Source of the DNA: Euglena gracilis
Taxonomy: Eukaryota; Euglenida; Euglenophyceae; Euglenales
Direction: 5' to 3'
NCBI GenBank assembly: GCA_039621445.1
Contig: CP154955.1
Coordinates: 40,866,426 to 40,930,425 of the forward strand
Length of the DNA stretch: 64,000 nucleotides
The notes under the pieces were generated by a model. The model ran no database searches and was not told the origin of the DNA. It was given only the letters and a program-made list of their open reading frames with translations. Below are positions 32,040-42,545 of the stretch, in pieces; positions within the stretch are counted from its first letter, which is position 1; every line of letters starts with the position of its first letter. Position numbers and translations under genes: made by a program.

Positions 32040-33189
32040 TCAGGCTGAATCCGTTAGTGTAAAACGATTTCCAAGACAGGCGTTTGTTAGTGTAAAACGA
32101 TTTCCAAGACAGGCGTTTGTTAGTGTAAAACGATTTCCAAGACAGGCGACCGTTAGTGTAAAACGATTTCCAAGACAGGCGATCGTTAGTGTAAAACGAT
32201 TTCCAAGACAGACAAAAAAGGTCCTAAAAAGGTCCTTTGAAAACAGAGTCACAGTGCGGAACAAAAAATTGTTCTCGCATGAGGCGGAACTGGCGGTTCC
32301 ACGCAAAAGCTCGCACTGCCTTTCAAACGCCGCAATGGCGCAAACGGAGGGGTCTGGGGAGGGGGCAATAACTTGGCGGAACAAGTGGGCATCGTGGGCC
32401 ATGTCGGCGGGCATGTTTTTCATAGAGCCCACAACAAACGACAAAGTTTTTTGCCCATCAACTTGGCTCAACAACAGGGATTTTGTGGTCAGCCGACTCA
32501 AAACCTCGGCACGCAAACCCGTCCTGAATCCAAAAATCAGCAAATTCCACCGCTGCATCTGCAGAACGTTGTTTGCGTCAAAACGCGTTCGGAGGGACAG
32601 AAGTTCCTCCTCTGTCAAAATCCCTGGTGTCGTTCGTTGAGCTGCTTCCATGGCACGCACCCCTCTTTCACGTTTGAGCACCGGGGCAGCAAATTCATTC
32701 AGCAACGGAAATTGACGATCCACGAAGGCAGCCAAGGCAATTTTTGGGGCCGTTGCATTGTACGCCCTCATCGTGCCGTTCACATAACTTCGCCAGGAGT
32801 CTGCAGAAAGTTCTTTTAGTGGGAAGTTCTGTGTGGCCCGCTGTTGTTTGCAACTTTCCACGTCAGCCTCATCGTCAAACAAATGCACCGGAAAAATGGT
32901 GCGACGAGCCCAACCTCGCAAATATTCGTCCAACGAGCCATACTTTAACCCGTTATCCGCACAAAAATCGACAAAAGTCAGAAAATGTAGGATGCCGGAT
33001 CGTTGGACGCCTTGCGCTCCGGAAAGTCTCTTGGTTTCTTTCTTAGCAAACAAGGGGCCGTTCACCGGGTCATCTGCCTCCTGCTTACCGCCCTCAGAAA
33101 TTTTGCGGATCGCAGCAACAAATTCCTCAGGGGGGGGGGGGGCGGAGGTTTCAGTCCAGCCAACGCCACAAGGTTCGCCCGTTTAGCCA
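32040..33189 (-). pseudogene. tyrosine recombinase, C-terminus replaced by 11-residue repeats
   Basis: The main frame (33065-32040, 341 codons) has an N-terminal helical region (LSGAQGVQRSGILHFLTFVD) and the start of the YR core: catalytic Arg 185 in FRTGLRAEVLSRL and Lys 216 in GSMKN. From residue 286 it becomes repeats of CLGNRFTLTxA, which are the 33-bp DNA array read in frame. HxxR and the catalytic Tyr are therefore absent. Upstream, an ATG at 33189 opens MAKRANLVALAGLKPPPPPP. A G13 run (33130-33142 on the plus strand) then shifts the frame before EEFVAAIRK joins the main frame, so a one-base change in that run would restore a longer N-terminus. Confidence 0.75.
32046..32215. repeat. 33-bp direct repeat array, left
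   Basis: Five units of GTTAGTGTAAAACGATTTCC followed by AAGACAGG and a variable tail of about 6-7 bases (CGTTTG, CGACCG, CGATCG). Confidence 0.9.
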
Positions 33190-33240
33190 TTAAGAACAAA
33201 AACTGAGGACAAGAAGAACATATCACCATCATCAAAGAGC

Positions 33241-33482
33241 AAACGATTTCCAAGACAGGCGTTTGTTAGTGTAAAACGATTTCCAAGACAAGCGTTTGTT
33301 AGTGTAAAACGATTTCCAAGACAGGCGTTTGTTAGTGTAAAACGATTTCCAAGACAGGCGACCGTTAGTGTAAAACGATTTCCAAGACAGGGATCCGTTA
33401 GTGTAAAACGATTTCCAAGACAGGGATCCGTTAGTGTAAAACGATTTCCAAGACAGGGATGTGTTAGTGTAAAACGTTTTCC
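33241..33482. repeat. 33-bp direct repeat array, right
   Basis: About eight units of the same repeat in the same orientation. The variable tails are CGTTTG (three), CGACCG, GATCCG (two) and GATGTG. The last unit is altered (AAAACGTTTTCC). On the minus strand it encodes LGNRFTLT repeats, a by-product of the 33-bp period. Confidence 0.9.
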
Positions 33483-33598
33483 AAGACGGCGTACGTTTTC
33501 TTGAAAAAAATGACAAAACCGGCCAAAACTCAAGCCAGGTGCATCGGTCGAATGAATTTTCAAGACAGGCGTGCGGGCCCAGACGAAATAGGTTTTAG

Positions 33599-33699
33599 TA
33601 AATCAACAGACACTAACGATTTCAGCAGGGGCGCCGGGCCGCTCGCTTCGCTCGCACGGCCCGGCGCCCCTGCTGAAATCGTTAGTGTCTGTTGATTTA
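33599..33699. repeat. 43-bp-arm perfect hairpin
   Basis: 33599-33641 and 33657-33699 are perfect reverse complements around a 15-base loop. The arm includes CACTAACGATTTC, which partly resembles the 33-bp repeat, and GGGGCGCCGGGCC. It starts two bases outside the TIR of YR copy 3. Confidence 0.92.
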
Positions 33700-33977
33700 T
33701 ACATAGAAATGAGTACCCCCCCCCCTAATTGGCCACCTGGGCTCTGGCCAATTAGGGGGGGGGGGACAAATAGGGGGGGGGGGCACGTTATACAGATCTG
33801 TGTGGAAGCCGAATAGGATTGAGCGGGCTGGGTCACAGGGGTCCCCGTGGCCTTATTATTTGATGTCATCTCTGCACAGTGCAACGCCTTCCCGGGGGGG
33901 GGATTACAATTTGGGGTCACTACACTTTTTGAAAAACCGGTCAGTCAATTTTTTTTGGGAGGGAGCTGAACAAACCA
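33700..33977. other. MITE-like AATTAGGGGGG hairpin and spacer
   Basis: CCCCCTAATTGGCC and GGCCAATTAGGGGG (33718-33765) form a hairpin of the family seen at 4777-5154. The rest shows nothing recognisable. Confidence 0.5.
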
Positions 33978-36318
33978 TCACACAAACTGCACAGAACCCC
34001 TCAACAGATGTCTGACCGCCAGACGCTCGTCGAGGATGTCCTGGTGAACCACATTGGAAGACTGGCTGACCTCCTGAGCACAGTCCTGGGGACCGTCGTC
34101 CATGTCGGTGTCGCTGTGATCCTCATCTGCCTCGTCCAGCACAGGTACGTCAGCGTTTGCCTCAGGGCCAGCGGCAGGAAGGTAGATGACATCCGGGGTG
34201 GCCAGCAGGGTGCAGTCGACGTCCGCTGGTACCCTCTCCAACGCCGACACCCAGCTGCTCACCAACCAAGAGGGCAGGCGCGGATGTTGGTGGCAAAGGG
34301 CCGGTCACCCGGTCACCCGGGGGGGGGGGTCGGATGTCGCCACTTTTTTAAAAACCAGCCAGGACTCATTTTCAAAAAAACCAGCCAGTCACTACCCCGT
34401 CAAAACCAGTCACCCGGGGAGGGGGGCGTATATCCCCATTTTTTTAAAAAAACCAGTCAGTCACTTATTTTCATAAAAACCAGCCAGTCACTACCCCATC
34501 AAAACCAGTCACCCGGGGGGGGGGGGTCTTCAGCAAATGCCTAAACGGGACCACCGAAATGGCAAAACCGTGGTGAATGGATGATGGCAGATGACAAAAC
34601 CGGCGCCTTGGTTGCAGAAAGGTGATGACCCACTGCAGAACACACCGCTTCATGGTGTGTTCCCTGCAGTCCAGCCTCTGCCCCACCGGCACGGTGCCTT
34701 GTTGCTCGGCCAGCACGTGCTGCACCACACGGAGCTTCGACTGACTGCGTAGCCAGCTGCGCAAGTTGAGCTTCAGGCTCTGGTCTCCTGGATTCTGACG
34801 ATGTGATCGTTGGGGCAGCGTGAACCAGATGTACATACCAGCTGCAGGGCTCAATGACCGGCCACAGCCGTCATCCACAGTCAAAATGAAAAAAGTCTGA
34901 AAAAGAAAGTTGCAGGAAATCCAGTGAATCCTGGCCGGGGAACTGAGGAAGCATTCTCAATTCCTTCGCCACGATGTCGCCATGCGGCTGGACCATTCCC
35001 TCCACCTCGTGCGAGGAGACGTTGTCGAGCACCAGAACTGCCGCTTCAGCAGCATCCAAAGCCAGTACGGTGCGGAGGTCGCTGAGGCGCTTGTGGAGGA
35101 AGCCCAGCAACGTGAGGAAGGTGTCCCATGTCGAACCCATGCAATTGCCAACGCATCGCCAAACTCCGGGGGGGGGGGACTGGTGAACATGGGCACAGCA
35201 CAGAAAGAAAACCGAGCGGTGTACTTGGACCCAAAGCACCCCCCCCCCCTCAAAAGCAACGGGATGGTCTGGACTTTTTTCTGGGCATTCTCCATCAGGA
35301 TGGCGTCGGGCATACCCTCAGCGCCAGTAGGTTGGCACTTCGTGGCTGCCTGCAGGGGGTGCTGCACCATAAACTCCAGAAAACAGCAGCCAGTAAAAAC
35401 AACCTCTGTTCTTCCCACGCCATATCAACTGGAGGGCCAGCATGCATCCACTGCGTGAGAAACACGGGGTCGCTGTACTCTGCCGACGATCTGACGACCG
35501 TGTCATGGGTACTCGCTTATCATGGCCATCTGTGAAAGTCCCTCGCAGGCGGGGGAAGTAGGGTAGGAGACGGAGAATTGCTTCTGTTCTGCCAACAGAT
35601 CGCCAAACAGCACTGGAACAAACGGGAACACCGTCCATTCTCCCCAGGTGCTCCAAAAACCAAAAAACATGGCTGGTCTTTTTTTCCATTGATTACATTT
35701 CTAAAAAGTTCTCTCGTGCTGGCTGAGCGTGTGTTGTCATCCTGACACTTGCAAGCAATTGCACGTGCAGGGTGTCTCGTCGATGGCCACCTGCTGCTCC
35801 GCGCGTATCCCATTGCTAGGTATACCGTACCGCCGGGGATAGCGGACAAAATCGTTCTATTTTGGCCGCCAGATGTTATCATTCTGGGTCAGGCTTTTTT
35901 CCGGATTTTACAGTTTTGCAGTGTGGGTGATTTTGGAAAATTTGGAAAAGAAGCCTGGTCTCCAGGTCTGCCGGTGTGTCCACCCGGTCGCTGCTACCCG
36001 CACGTAACTTTGTGAGTCCAACCCACGCGTTTGCTGTTTTCCGGGGGGGGTGGTTGGGGGATGTGAAAAATTTTGGGAATGATTGTGTGGGCACGAGAAT
36101 GGAGTACAGCACAGGCATGGCTCATTTCGCTTCCGGAAGGATTTCACCCAGTCTGCTGTCAGTTTGGGGGGGTCACCACTGCCCCCCCGCTTCATCACTG
36201 CCTGGGCCATCAAGGTCAAGGTCTCCCGGTCCACCACGGCTCCCCTGCTGCGAGCCCTGCTGACCAGCTGCATCACCTGCATCTTCTGCTGGTTCGTGAG
36301 ATGCTTTGGCCGGCCCAT
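33978..36318 (-). pseudogene. pogo/CENP-B-like DDE transposase, decayed
   Basis: Such transposases cut element ends using three acidic residues. The likely start is ATG at 36318 (MGRPKHLTNQQKMQVMQLVS), followed by a CENP-B-type helix-turn-helix ending TADWVKSFRKRN. The catalytic domain is scattered over frames: AIDET with the first Asp at 35779-35781, FFGFWSTWGE about 45 residues on, and VLVLDNVSSHE with the second Asp at 35024-35026. The third acidic residue is not identified. An acidic tail (VLDEADEDHSDTDMDDG) lies at about 34110-34160 before a stop near 33978. A CCAGTCA/CCCGGGGG repeat block (34290-34530) interrupts it. Multiple stops and shifts rule out function. Confidence 0.65.
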
Positions 36319-36554
36319 TGCATGTGCGGCGACTGCAAGAATCTGCCAAGAAACTGCGGAAGGCACTCATGGGGTACCGCACCCAAGTCCGCGGCCTGAA
36401 GGACCCCGTGGCCAGGGGGCGGCCATTAGGTTCTTCTTTGCATGTTTTTTGAGTTGTGTCTTTGAGGGTCCACGTTGTGCTAATCCCCATTATCTCGAGG
36501 AAGACCGGGATGCTGATGGGTGCCAATCCGCGTTGGATTCCAAAATTACTGTGC

Positions 36555-36736
36555 TGGGTGGAGTGACTGAGTGCGTGCGTGCGTGAGTGAGTGAGTGAGT
36601 GACATATGCGCGAACACATACGCATGCCCCACGCGTGTGTGCACGCACGCGCGCGCACATATACGTATGCACATCCCACACATACACACAGACGTGCGTG
36701 TATGTGCAAAACAACAGCAGCAGCAGCAACGACAAG

Positions 36737-36822
<86 letters not shown>

Positions 36823-36823
36823 C
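36555..36823. repeat. microsatellites GTGA, CA/GC and (CAA)n
   Basis: GTGCGTGC and GAGTGAGT runs, ACGCACGCGCGC and CACATACACACA runs, then about 29 copies of CAA (36736-36823). Poly-Gln, poly-Asn, poly-Thr and poly-Val frames across it are artefacts. Confidence 0.95.
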
Positions 36824-36849
36824 GCACGTGCATGAGAAAGCTCCTCTGT

Positions 36850-37857
36850 TCTCCAAGGGGGTGAATGGGTAGGTGCGTTGTATCCTGTCTAGGGGAGGAG
36901 GCTGGTTTGTCTCCCCCCTGCCACCAAAGCGGGCTACTTTCGAGCGAAAAGTGAAGGAGCACCTGCAAGACCTTGACCAAGCCTCTGTCCTGAACGTCGG
37001 GAAGACGGTCTGAAAATGTTTTCAAAAAACGCTTTGGGTGTGATTTTTGAGTTTTGAGGTTTTGCAGTTTGCAACCTACCTGGGTTTGGGCGTGTTTGTT
37101 TTTTGTGTGGCTGGAGCTGGCTGGACACCTCCCCTTGACCACCTTTGAGCTCCACCCCAGTCGGGGGGGGTCCAGCCATCTCCTTTTCCCAGCCGGCTGG
37201 TCGGACTTCCTGGGACCTCCTGCACCTCCTTGAAGAAGTTCCCTGCCGCAGTTGACAGCAGGTTTCCTTGAGTCGGGTCCAATCCAGCATCTTCCAGCCA
37301 GATTCTCCCGTCCTGGACATTCATGTTCCGGGTCAGCGTCCAGTAGGGTCCGGGGCAACTGACCCCGGGGTACTCCACGTACACCGACAAAAAAGGGCCA
37401 GAGGCGAAAACAGCGCCAGGCCAGAAGAAGGGAGAAAAGGCAACGAACAAACAGCCACAGTGCACACTGGGGAGGGTGTACGGGAATCCCGGAAACCGTG
37501 CAGTCGTGCAGTGTGATGGGTGGGGGGTTGGCCACCCCCCATTCTGGTGGGGAGGATCCGACCACTCCCAGGCACTCACCGTATTTCGGGGGACGCCAGA
37601 TTTTAGGTCCTTCGTGTCATGTTGCGGTGGGTGGGAGAGTCCACCCCACCCCAGGCTGGTCTCGTGCACCCCAGGGGGGCGGGCAAGGAGAGGCTTGGCC
37701 TCGACAACTGGGAGAAGGAGCTCCGGGACGCCCGCGCCGACCCCGGCGATGTGGCCAACCCACTGGACCCGGACGCGGTGGTCTTGAACGAAAAGGGGGA
37801 GACGCGGCAATCAGTGATGAAGGTGTGAAGAACTCGCTCTCCACACACACACGCGCG

Positions 37858-37903
<46 letters not shown>

Positions 37904-38420
37904 TGCAACACGAGACACATGTGCGCGCGTCCCCACGTGCGCACATACAACACCACCCACCCACACAACATTTACACACCGTTCCTTCTTCAGGATTTCC
38001 AAAAAAAATAGGTACCTAATTGGTATCTTGATCAAGCAGGCACTAGGAGGATGCTTGAGCTCGTGCGTCCTCAGATGTTTTTTCAGTCCCCCCCCCCCCT
38101 GTTGGGGCTTCACTCATCTCTGAACAATTTTGTACGACGAGCTTTGTTTCTTTTCAGCTGCCATTCTGGTGACGTATTTTTTGCTTCCAGAGCTGCCAAA
38201 ATGGACCAAAAATGGGTCGGAAAAGGGCTGGTGAGGACAGATTTGGGATCATAACATCGATTTTTTTTGGCACAATTGGCAAGTTTTGGGTACTTTTTGC
38301 AGTTTTGTTTCTTCGGTACCCAGTTTAACCCCATCAGCCTTTTCTCCAAGCCAGCCCAAATTTTCCAGCCTCTGAGCTGCAGGACCCCCAGGGGTTTTGT
38401 CAAGACGATCTGGTGGTTTT
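36850..38420. other. no assigned gene; CA microsatellite
   Basis: Contains (GC)n/(CA)n at 37850-37900. The 244-codon minus-strand frame (37810-37076) has no recognised domain. A minus-strand piece, FLKTFSDRLPDVQDRGLVKV (about 36960-37020), looks protein-like but cannot be joined to anything. Confidence 0.4.
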
Positions 38421-38424
38421 TTTT

Positions 38425-38600
38425 TACCCATTGGGAACTGGGTTGAGGCCACGTTCACGGGCCACTGCCTGCGCCCACCCGCGCAGCGTATTGAGGGGGG
38501 GGGGCGCTGCCCCCATTTGTAATTTCAGGGCCCGGTAGAACCGTCCGAGGGCGTTGTACAGGTCGAGGATGTGCTCCTTCTTCTTCTGGCTAGGGGGGGG
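38425..38600 (-). pseudogene. unassigned coding-like fragment
   Basis: The minus strand encodes KKKEHILDLYNALGRFYRAL, then RGWAQAVARERGLNP and a stop near 38435. It reads like a helical protein tail interrupted by a C9 run. No family is recognised. It could be a last exon or a transposon fragment. Confidence 0.3.
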
Positions 38601-38667
38601 GAGGGGGGGTAAATGGCGTGGCGAGGCCCTCGGAGAGGGGGGGGGGAGGGGTGTACCAACCCCCCAT

Positions 38668-38770
38668 GGACCAGTTCATCGTCCGCAACAAACAAGACGC
38701 CGTGGACAAGGAGCTGGCCGCCATATCGGCCCAAAGGGACCGCCTACGGGTCGGGCAGAAGCCAACCCGT
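38668..38770 (+). pseudogene. unassigned coding-like fragment
   Basis: The plus strand encodes MDQFIVRNKQDAVDKELAAI followed by SAQRDRLR, a charged helix, between G/C-rich termini that contain GGCGTGGCGAGG and its complement (38610 and 38870-38925; also inverted at 49565). Probably cargo or the body of a small element. Function unknown. Confidence 0.3.
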
Positions 38771-38984
38771 CGTCGATGGCGGCCCCTCGCCACGCCACCG
38801 GGGATTTTCACGATTTTTTGGACGAAAATTTTGTTGGAAACCATGGTACACCCCCCCCTGGTCGCCGACCCCCTCGCCACGCCATTTACCCCCCCCCTAT
38901 TCGGACCCCCTCGCCACGGCGTACCAACCCCCCCATGTTGCAGGGCCTGAAAGAGAAGGAGGAGAGAGAGATGTAGACAGAGAA

Positions 38985-39357
38985 AGAATATCAATATTTT
39001 TTTATATCAATACATCATGGGAAGAATATCAATACATCATGGCCGACTGACATTCTGTGAAAAAAAAACGCGAATATTTGGGCGAACATTTGGTGAGTCC
39101 TAAAGCCGTGAGGGTTAAAAGTTGAGTGCGGCCAAAATACGTCAGGGTTTAATCATGGAATCGGGCTGTGTTCGCCAGGATTTAACACGCCAAAAATTCA
39201 GTGCGGATTAAAAGGATTCTGACATTAGGCCCCGCAGAATATGGCCACCCCCGGTACCCGCTTCCCCCCCCCCAGTCTACCGTTTGGCACCGCCTCCCTC
39301 CTTTGTCTTTCAATGGTTTCAACGGCGGTTTCACCTGCAGGGCCTTGGGGCTCCCGG
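38985..39357. other. no gene recognised
   Basis: Direct repeat ATCAATACATCATGG (39006 and 39029), then sequence with GGTTTAATC and GGATTTAACAC resembling the 15.05 kb hairpin family. Confidence 0.4.
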
Positions 39358-40672
39358 ACCTGGCCTGGGGGGGGGGGGTAGTGGGCCGACCCTAGGGTCG
39401 CCCTAGGGTCGCTAGGGTCGCTAAAGTTGTTAAGGTCGACCCCCCCCCAGGATGTGGAGTGGGCCGACCCTAGGGTCGCCCATCCTAGGGTCGTGGGCCG
39501 ACCCTAGGGTCGGCCCACCCCACGACCTCGCCCCCCCCAAAAAAAATGTGGAGAATTTTTTTTGCCCATTTGAACAGGAATTGAAATTGGACTTGAGGTT
39601 GGACTTGAGGTCATTTTGGGGGGCAAGTCCCTTGTGTTTTCAAATTGTTTTGGGGGGCAAAGTCCAACTGATCGAGGGCCCGAAAATAATAAAATCCCTT
39701 GTGTCTTCAAGTCGTTTTGGGGGGCAAATCCCTTGTGTTTCCAAGTCGTTTTGGGGGGCAAATCCCTTGTGTTGTCCAACTGATCGAGGGCCCGAAAATA
39801 ATAAAATCCCTTGTGTTTCCAAGTGGTTTTGGGGGGCAAATCCCTTGTGTTGTTCAACCGATCGAGGGCCCCAAAATAATAAAACCCCTTGTGTCCCCAA
39901 GTCGTTTTGGGGGGCAAGTCCCTTGTGTTTCCAAGTCGTTTTGGGGGGCAAATCCCTTGTGTTGTCCAACTGATCGAGAGCCCCAAAATAATAAAATCCC
40001 TTGTGTTTCCAAGTTGTTTTGGGGGGCAAATCCCTTGTGTTGTTCAACCAATCGAGGGCCCCAAAATAATAAATAAAATCCCTTGTGTCTCCAAGTCGTT
40101 TTGGGGGGCAAATCCCTTGTGTTGCCAAGTTGTTTTGGGGGCAAATCCCATGTGTTTCCAAGTCGTTTGGGGGGCAAAATCCCTTGTGTTGCCAAGTTGT
40201 TTTGGGGGCAAATCCCTTGTGTTGTTCAACCGATCGAGGGCCCCAAAATAATAAAATCCCTTGTGTCCCCAAGTCGTTTTGGGGGGCAAATCCCTTGTGT
40301 TGCCAAGTTGTTTTGGGGACAAATCCCTTGTGTTTCCAAGTCGTTTTGGGGGGCAAGTCCCTTGTGTTACCAAGTCGTTTTGGGGGGCAAATCCCTTGTG
40401 TTGTCCAACCGATCGAGAGCCCCAAAATAATAAAATCCTTTGTGTCTCCAAGTCGTTTTGGGGGGCAAAATCCCTTGTGTTGCCAAGTTGTTTTGGGGGC
40501 AAATCCCTTGTGTTTCCAAGTCGTTTTGGGGGGCAAATCCCTTGCGTTGCCAAGTTGTTTTGGGGGCAAATCCCTTGTGTTTCCAAGTTGTTTTTGGGGG
40601 GCAAATCCCTTGTGTTGTTCAACCGATCGAGGGCCCCAAAATAATAAAATCCCTTGTGTCCCCAAGTCGTTT
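39358..40672 (-). mobile_element. GGTCGAC foldback relative with satellite core, one arm
   Basis: Begins with the family end CTGGCCTGGGGG..GTAGTGGG and GGTCG arm units (39358-39530). It continues as a satellite (39600-40672) of CCAAGTCGTTTTGGGGGGCA, AATCCCTTGTGTT and GATCGAGGGCCCCAAAATAA parts, the reverse complement of the 78-bp satellite at 23462-25527 but diverged and more irregular. No opposite arm is found. The array stops abruptly at about 40672. Confidence 0.7.
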
Positions 40673-40689
40673 TGGAAAAAATGGCAAAT

Positions 40690-40850
40690 TTTTGAAAGTG
40701 GTCTAGATGCACCAGAAAAGACCAGGAGACCAATTCTTCAAAAGTCACCTTCAGGGGGGCAAACCTGCTTCGACGTTCAATAAATACTGCATCAATATAT
40801 TCCTTATCCTTCAAATAGTTCGATTCTGAGTTCCAGACAAAGAAAAACAA
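40690..40850 (-). pseudogene. unassigned coding-like fragment
   Basis: A 53-codon stretch starting at an ATG (MFFFVWNSESNYLKDKEYID, then FVSWSF-like hydrophobic residues) runs in frame into the satellite. The N-terminal part has natural composition. It lies directly 3' of the LINE. It could be part of that element's tail or an unrelated exon. Confidence 0.25.
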
Positions 40851-40859
40851 CGAATTTCA

Positions 40860-42545
40860 AGGGGAGAGCACACCAGTTTTGCTCCCAATTAGGAAGTCCT
40901 TCCGTACGCGATCGCCGCGAATGTTTAAAACTGTCGTGTTTTTTTCCCGAAGAATAAGACGGAAAAAGACGTTTAAGACGGCGTCGAATTGTCGGAATGG
41001 TCTGTTATTCTTAAAAAAGACTTTGGCACCACACTGCCCCCAAAGGAACCCCATACACTGAGGATCAAGGGGGGAGAACCGCGCACCCCGGGTTTGGCAG
41101 CGACCTCCGTACTTGGTGGTCTTCTTAAGGGCTCGGCTGCGAAGTAGTTCCCACGAGGCGGGAAGGCTCCAACTGGCGCTGGGTGGAGAGGGGTGGTTAA
41201 TGCCCACATCGATGGCCCAGGACGCCGCGCCGGACCAGTGGGGGAGGAAGATGTCAGCATCCCGCTTTTGATCAGCTGCCACTGAGATCTCCAATGCATG
41301 CGGGATTCCCCGAGCCTGTAGCTGGGAACCAAGGAAGTGCTTCACCCGGTGGTGACGCTCCCACAGTTTGTTCTTGTGGCAGCACAGGGCGTGGTCCCCG
41401 AAGGGATCAACTACCTGTCCGCAGCCGAGGGGGCATGGGGATCCAGCTAGGCTGAGGGGGATGATGGGCAACCCCAAGTGCCATTTCAGCATGAGGCGGA
41501 AGGACGCTCCGTCGATGGCAAACCCAGCCGCTTTAGCGGGCCCCAATCCAGCTTGAGCAGATAGAATTGCTTTGGTGCTCAAAGCGGACGCGGTCCCGAT
41601 CATTGAGGGCGGACAGGAATGCCGGACAAGCAGCCTGGCGCAGCTGTTCACTCCACCATGCCTGGTCATGGTGGGAAGTGTCCTCAGGGCTTAAGGAGCT
41701 TCCTCCGATCCATTTCCGAACTGGTTCAAAGGCATCACCCAACCGGGTCTGCAGACCGGACAGAAGCTCCGGCAGTCCGTCAATCGGGGCCGTGAGATGC
41801 TGCCCAAGCCCAGAGAGGTTGGCGCACAGGTAATCCATGACACAGCAGGGCACTCAAACGGGCAGGTAACACACTGTCGACAGACAAACGTATGCCAAAC
41901 CCACCCTGGCGTAGGGGAAGGGAAGCCTGGGCCCATTGTGTGTCCGATACGGAACAATCCAGGATTTGCTGGAAGGTGGACCGAAGACAGCTGTCTGCGC
42001 GGGACAGGAGGTCCGTGAACGGCGCACAGTGGGCACTGCGGAGCAGTGAGCTGAACTTGCAAGCATCGAAGCAAAAGCGAAGCAAGGACAGCTGCACTTG
42101 CGGGTCGCGAACAGAGCCCAACAAGGTGCATGCCTGTTCATTCTTGGAGATGCAACTGTCTAATTGCTGCCGAACAAAGACGCCGGGTGATGAACAGGAA
42201 CACCCAGAACCGAGACTCTGAATCTGGTGTGTACGGGATGACGGATGCCTGCCGCAGTACAGAATCCTCGGGGAGAGAAGGCAGGTGCCGTGTCCCGGGA
42301 CCTGGTTTTTGCGAGGTTCAAAGAACAGCCCAGCTGGCCCAGGCCGCGGTGAAGTCCGGACAGGGCGCGGTCTGCTGTGGCAACGTCTGACAGGATGGAC
42401 CCGTCATCCAGATACCAGAAGGGGTTCCCTCGTCCGGGGGCGGCCAGGAGCGTGTCATGGACATACGGTGGTGGGGCGAACCGAATCCACCGACCAGTGA
42501 CCCAGCCTACTGGATTTGGGGTGTTCCGGGGGGAAGGCTAGAGTA
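40860..42545 (-). pseudogene. LINE-type retrotransposon, 5'-truncated
   Basis: Minus-strand pieces in order: RT motif C FWYLDDGSIL (YLDDG at 42400-42414) with the following LGCSLNLAKT; a thumb-like region (LPLRQGGFGIRLSV, about 41940-41980) after a frame change; then a 270-codon frame (41669-40857) with CPLGCGQVVDPFGDHALCC at residues 79-97, an HHRVKHFL helix and a KRDADIFLPHW / WAIDVGI pair. The Cys/His motif followed by a PD-(D/E)xK-like core is typical of the C-terminal region of LINE-like elements with a restriction-like endonuclease. The RT N-terminal half and any ORF1 are missing, a usual result of incomplete reverse transcription. Confidence 0.75.

Larger units (their letters stand above)
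31982..33597 (-). mobile_element. YR transposon with TIRs and 33-bp repeat arrays, copy 3
   Basis: The left end (31982-32021) and right end (33554-33597) are inverted repeats of about 40 bp. Both read TAAAACCTATTTC, then CTGGGCCCG, then ACGCCTGTCTTGA. Next to each TIR is a direct array of a 33-bp unit (about 5 left, 8 right), all in one orientation. Between the arrays is one YR gene on the minus strand. TIRs plus subterminal arrays around a YR gene do not match a standard Crypton or DIRS layout. Confidence 0.8.

Noticed and set aside
32046-33482. CRISPR-like repeat-spacer array
   Set aside because: The context is eukaryotic, the variable part is only about 6-7 bases, it recurs between units, and there are no cas genes.
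33232-33563. Repeat proteins LGNRFTLT / SWKSFYTN
   Set aside because: These are translations of the 33-bp DNA array. The same array lies outside the gene, so the DNA repeat is the primary feature.
36546-37565. Poly-Cys, poly-Val, poly-Leu, poly-Asn and poly-Gln proteins
   Set aside because: All are frames across the (CAA)n microsatellite.
39640-40665. A 341-codon open frame
   Set aside because: Same cause: a satellite whose period is near a multiple of three.
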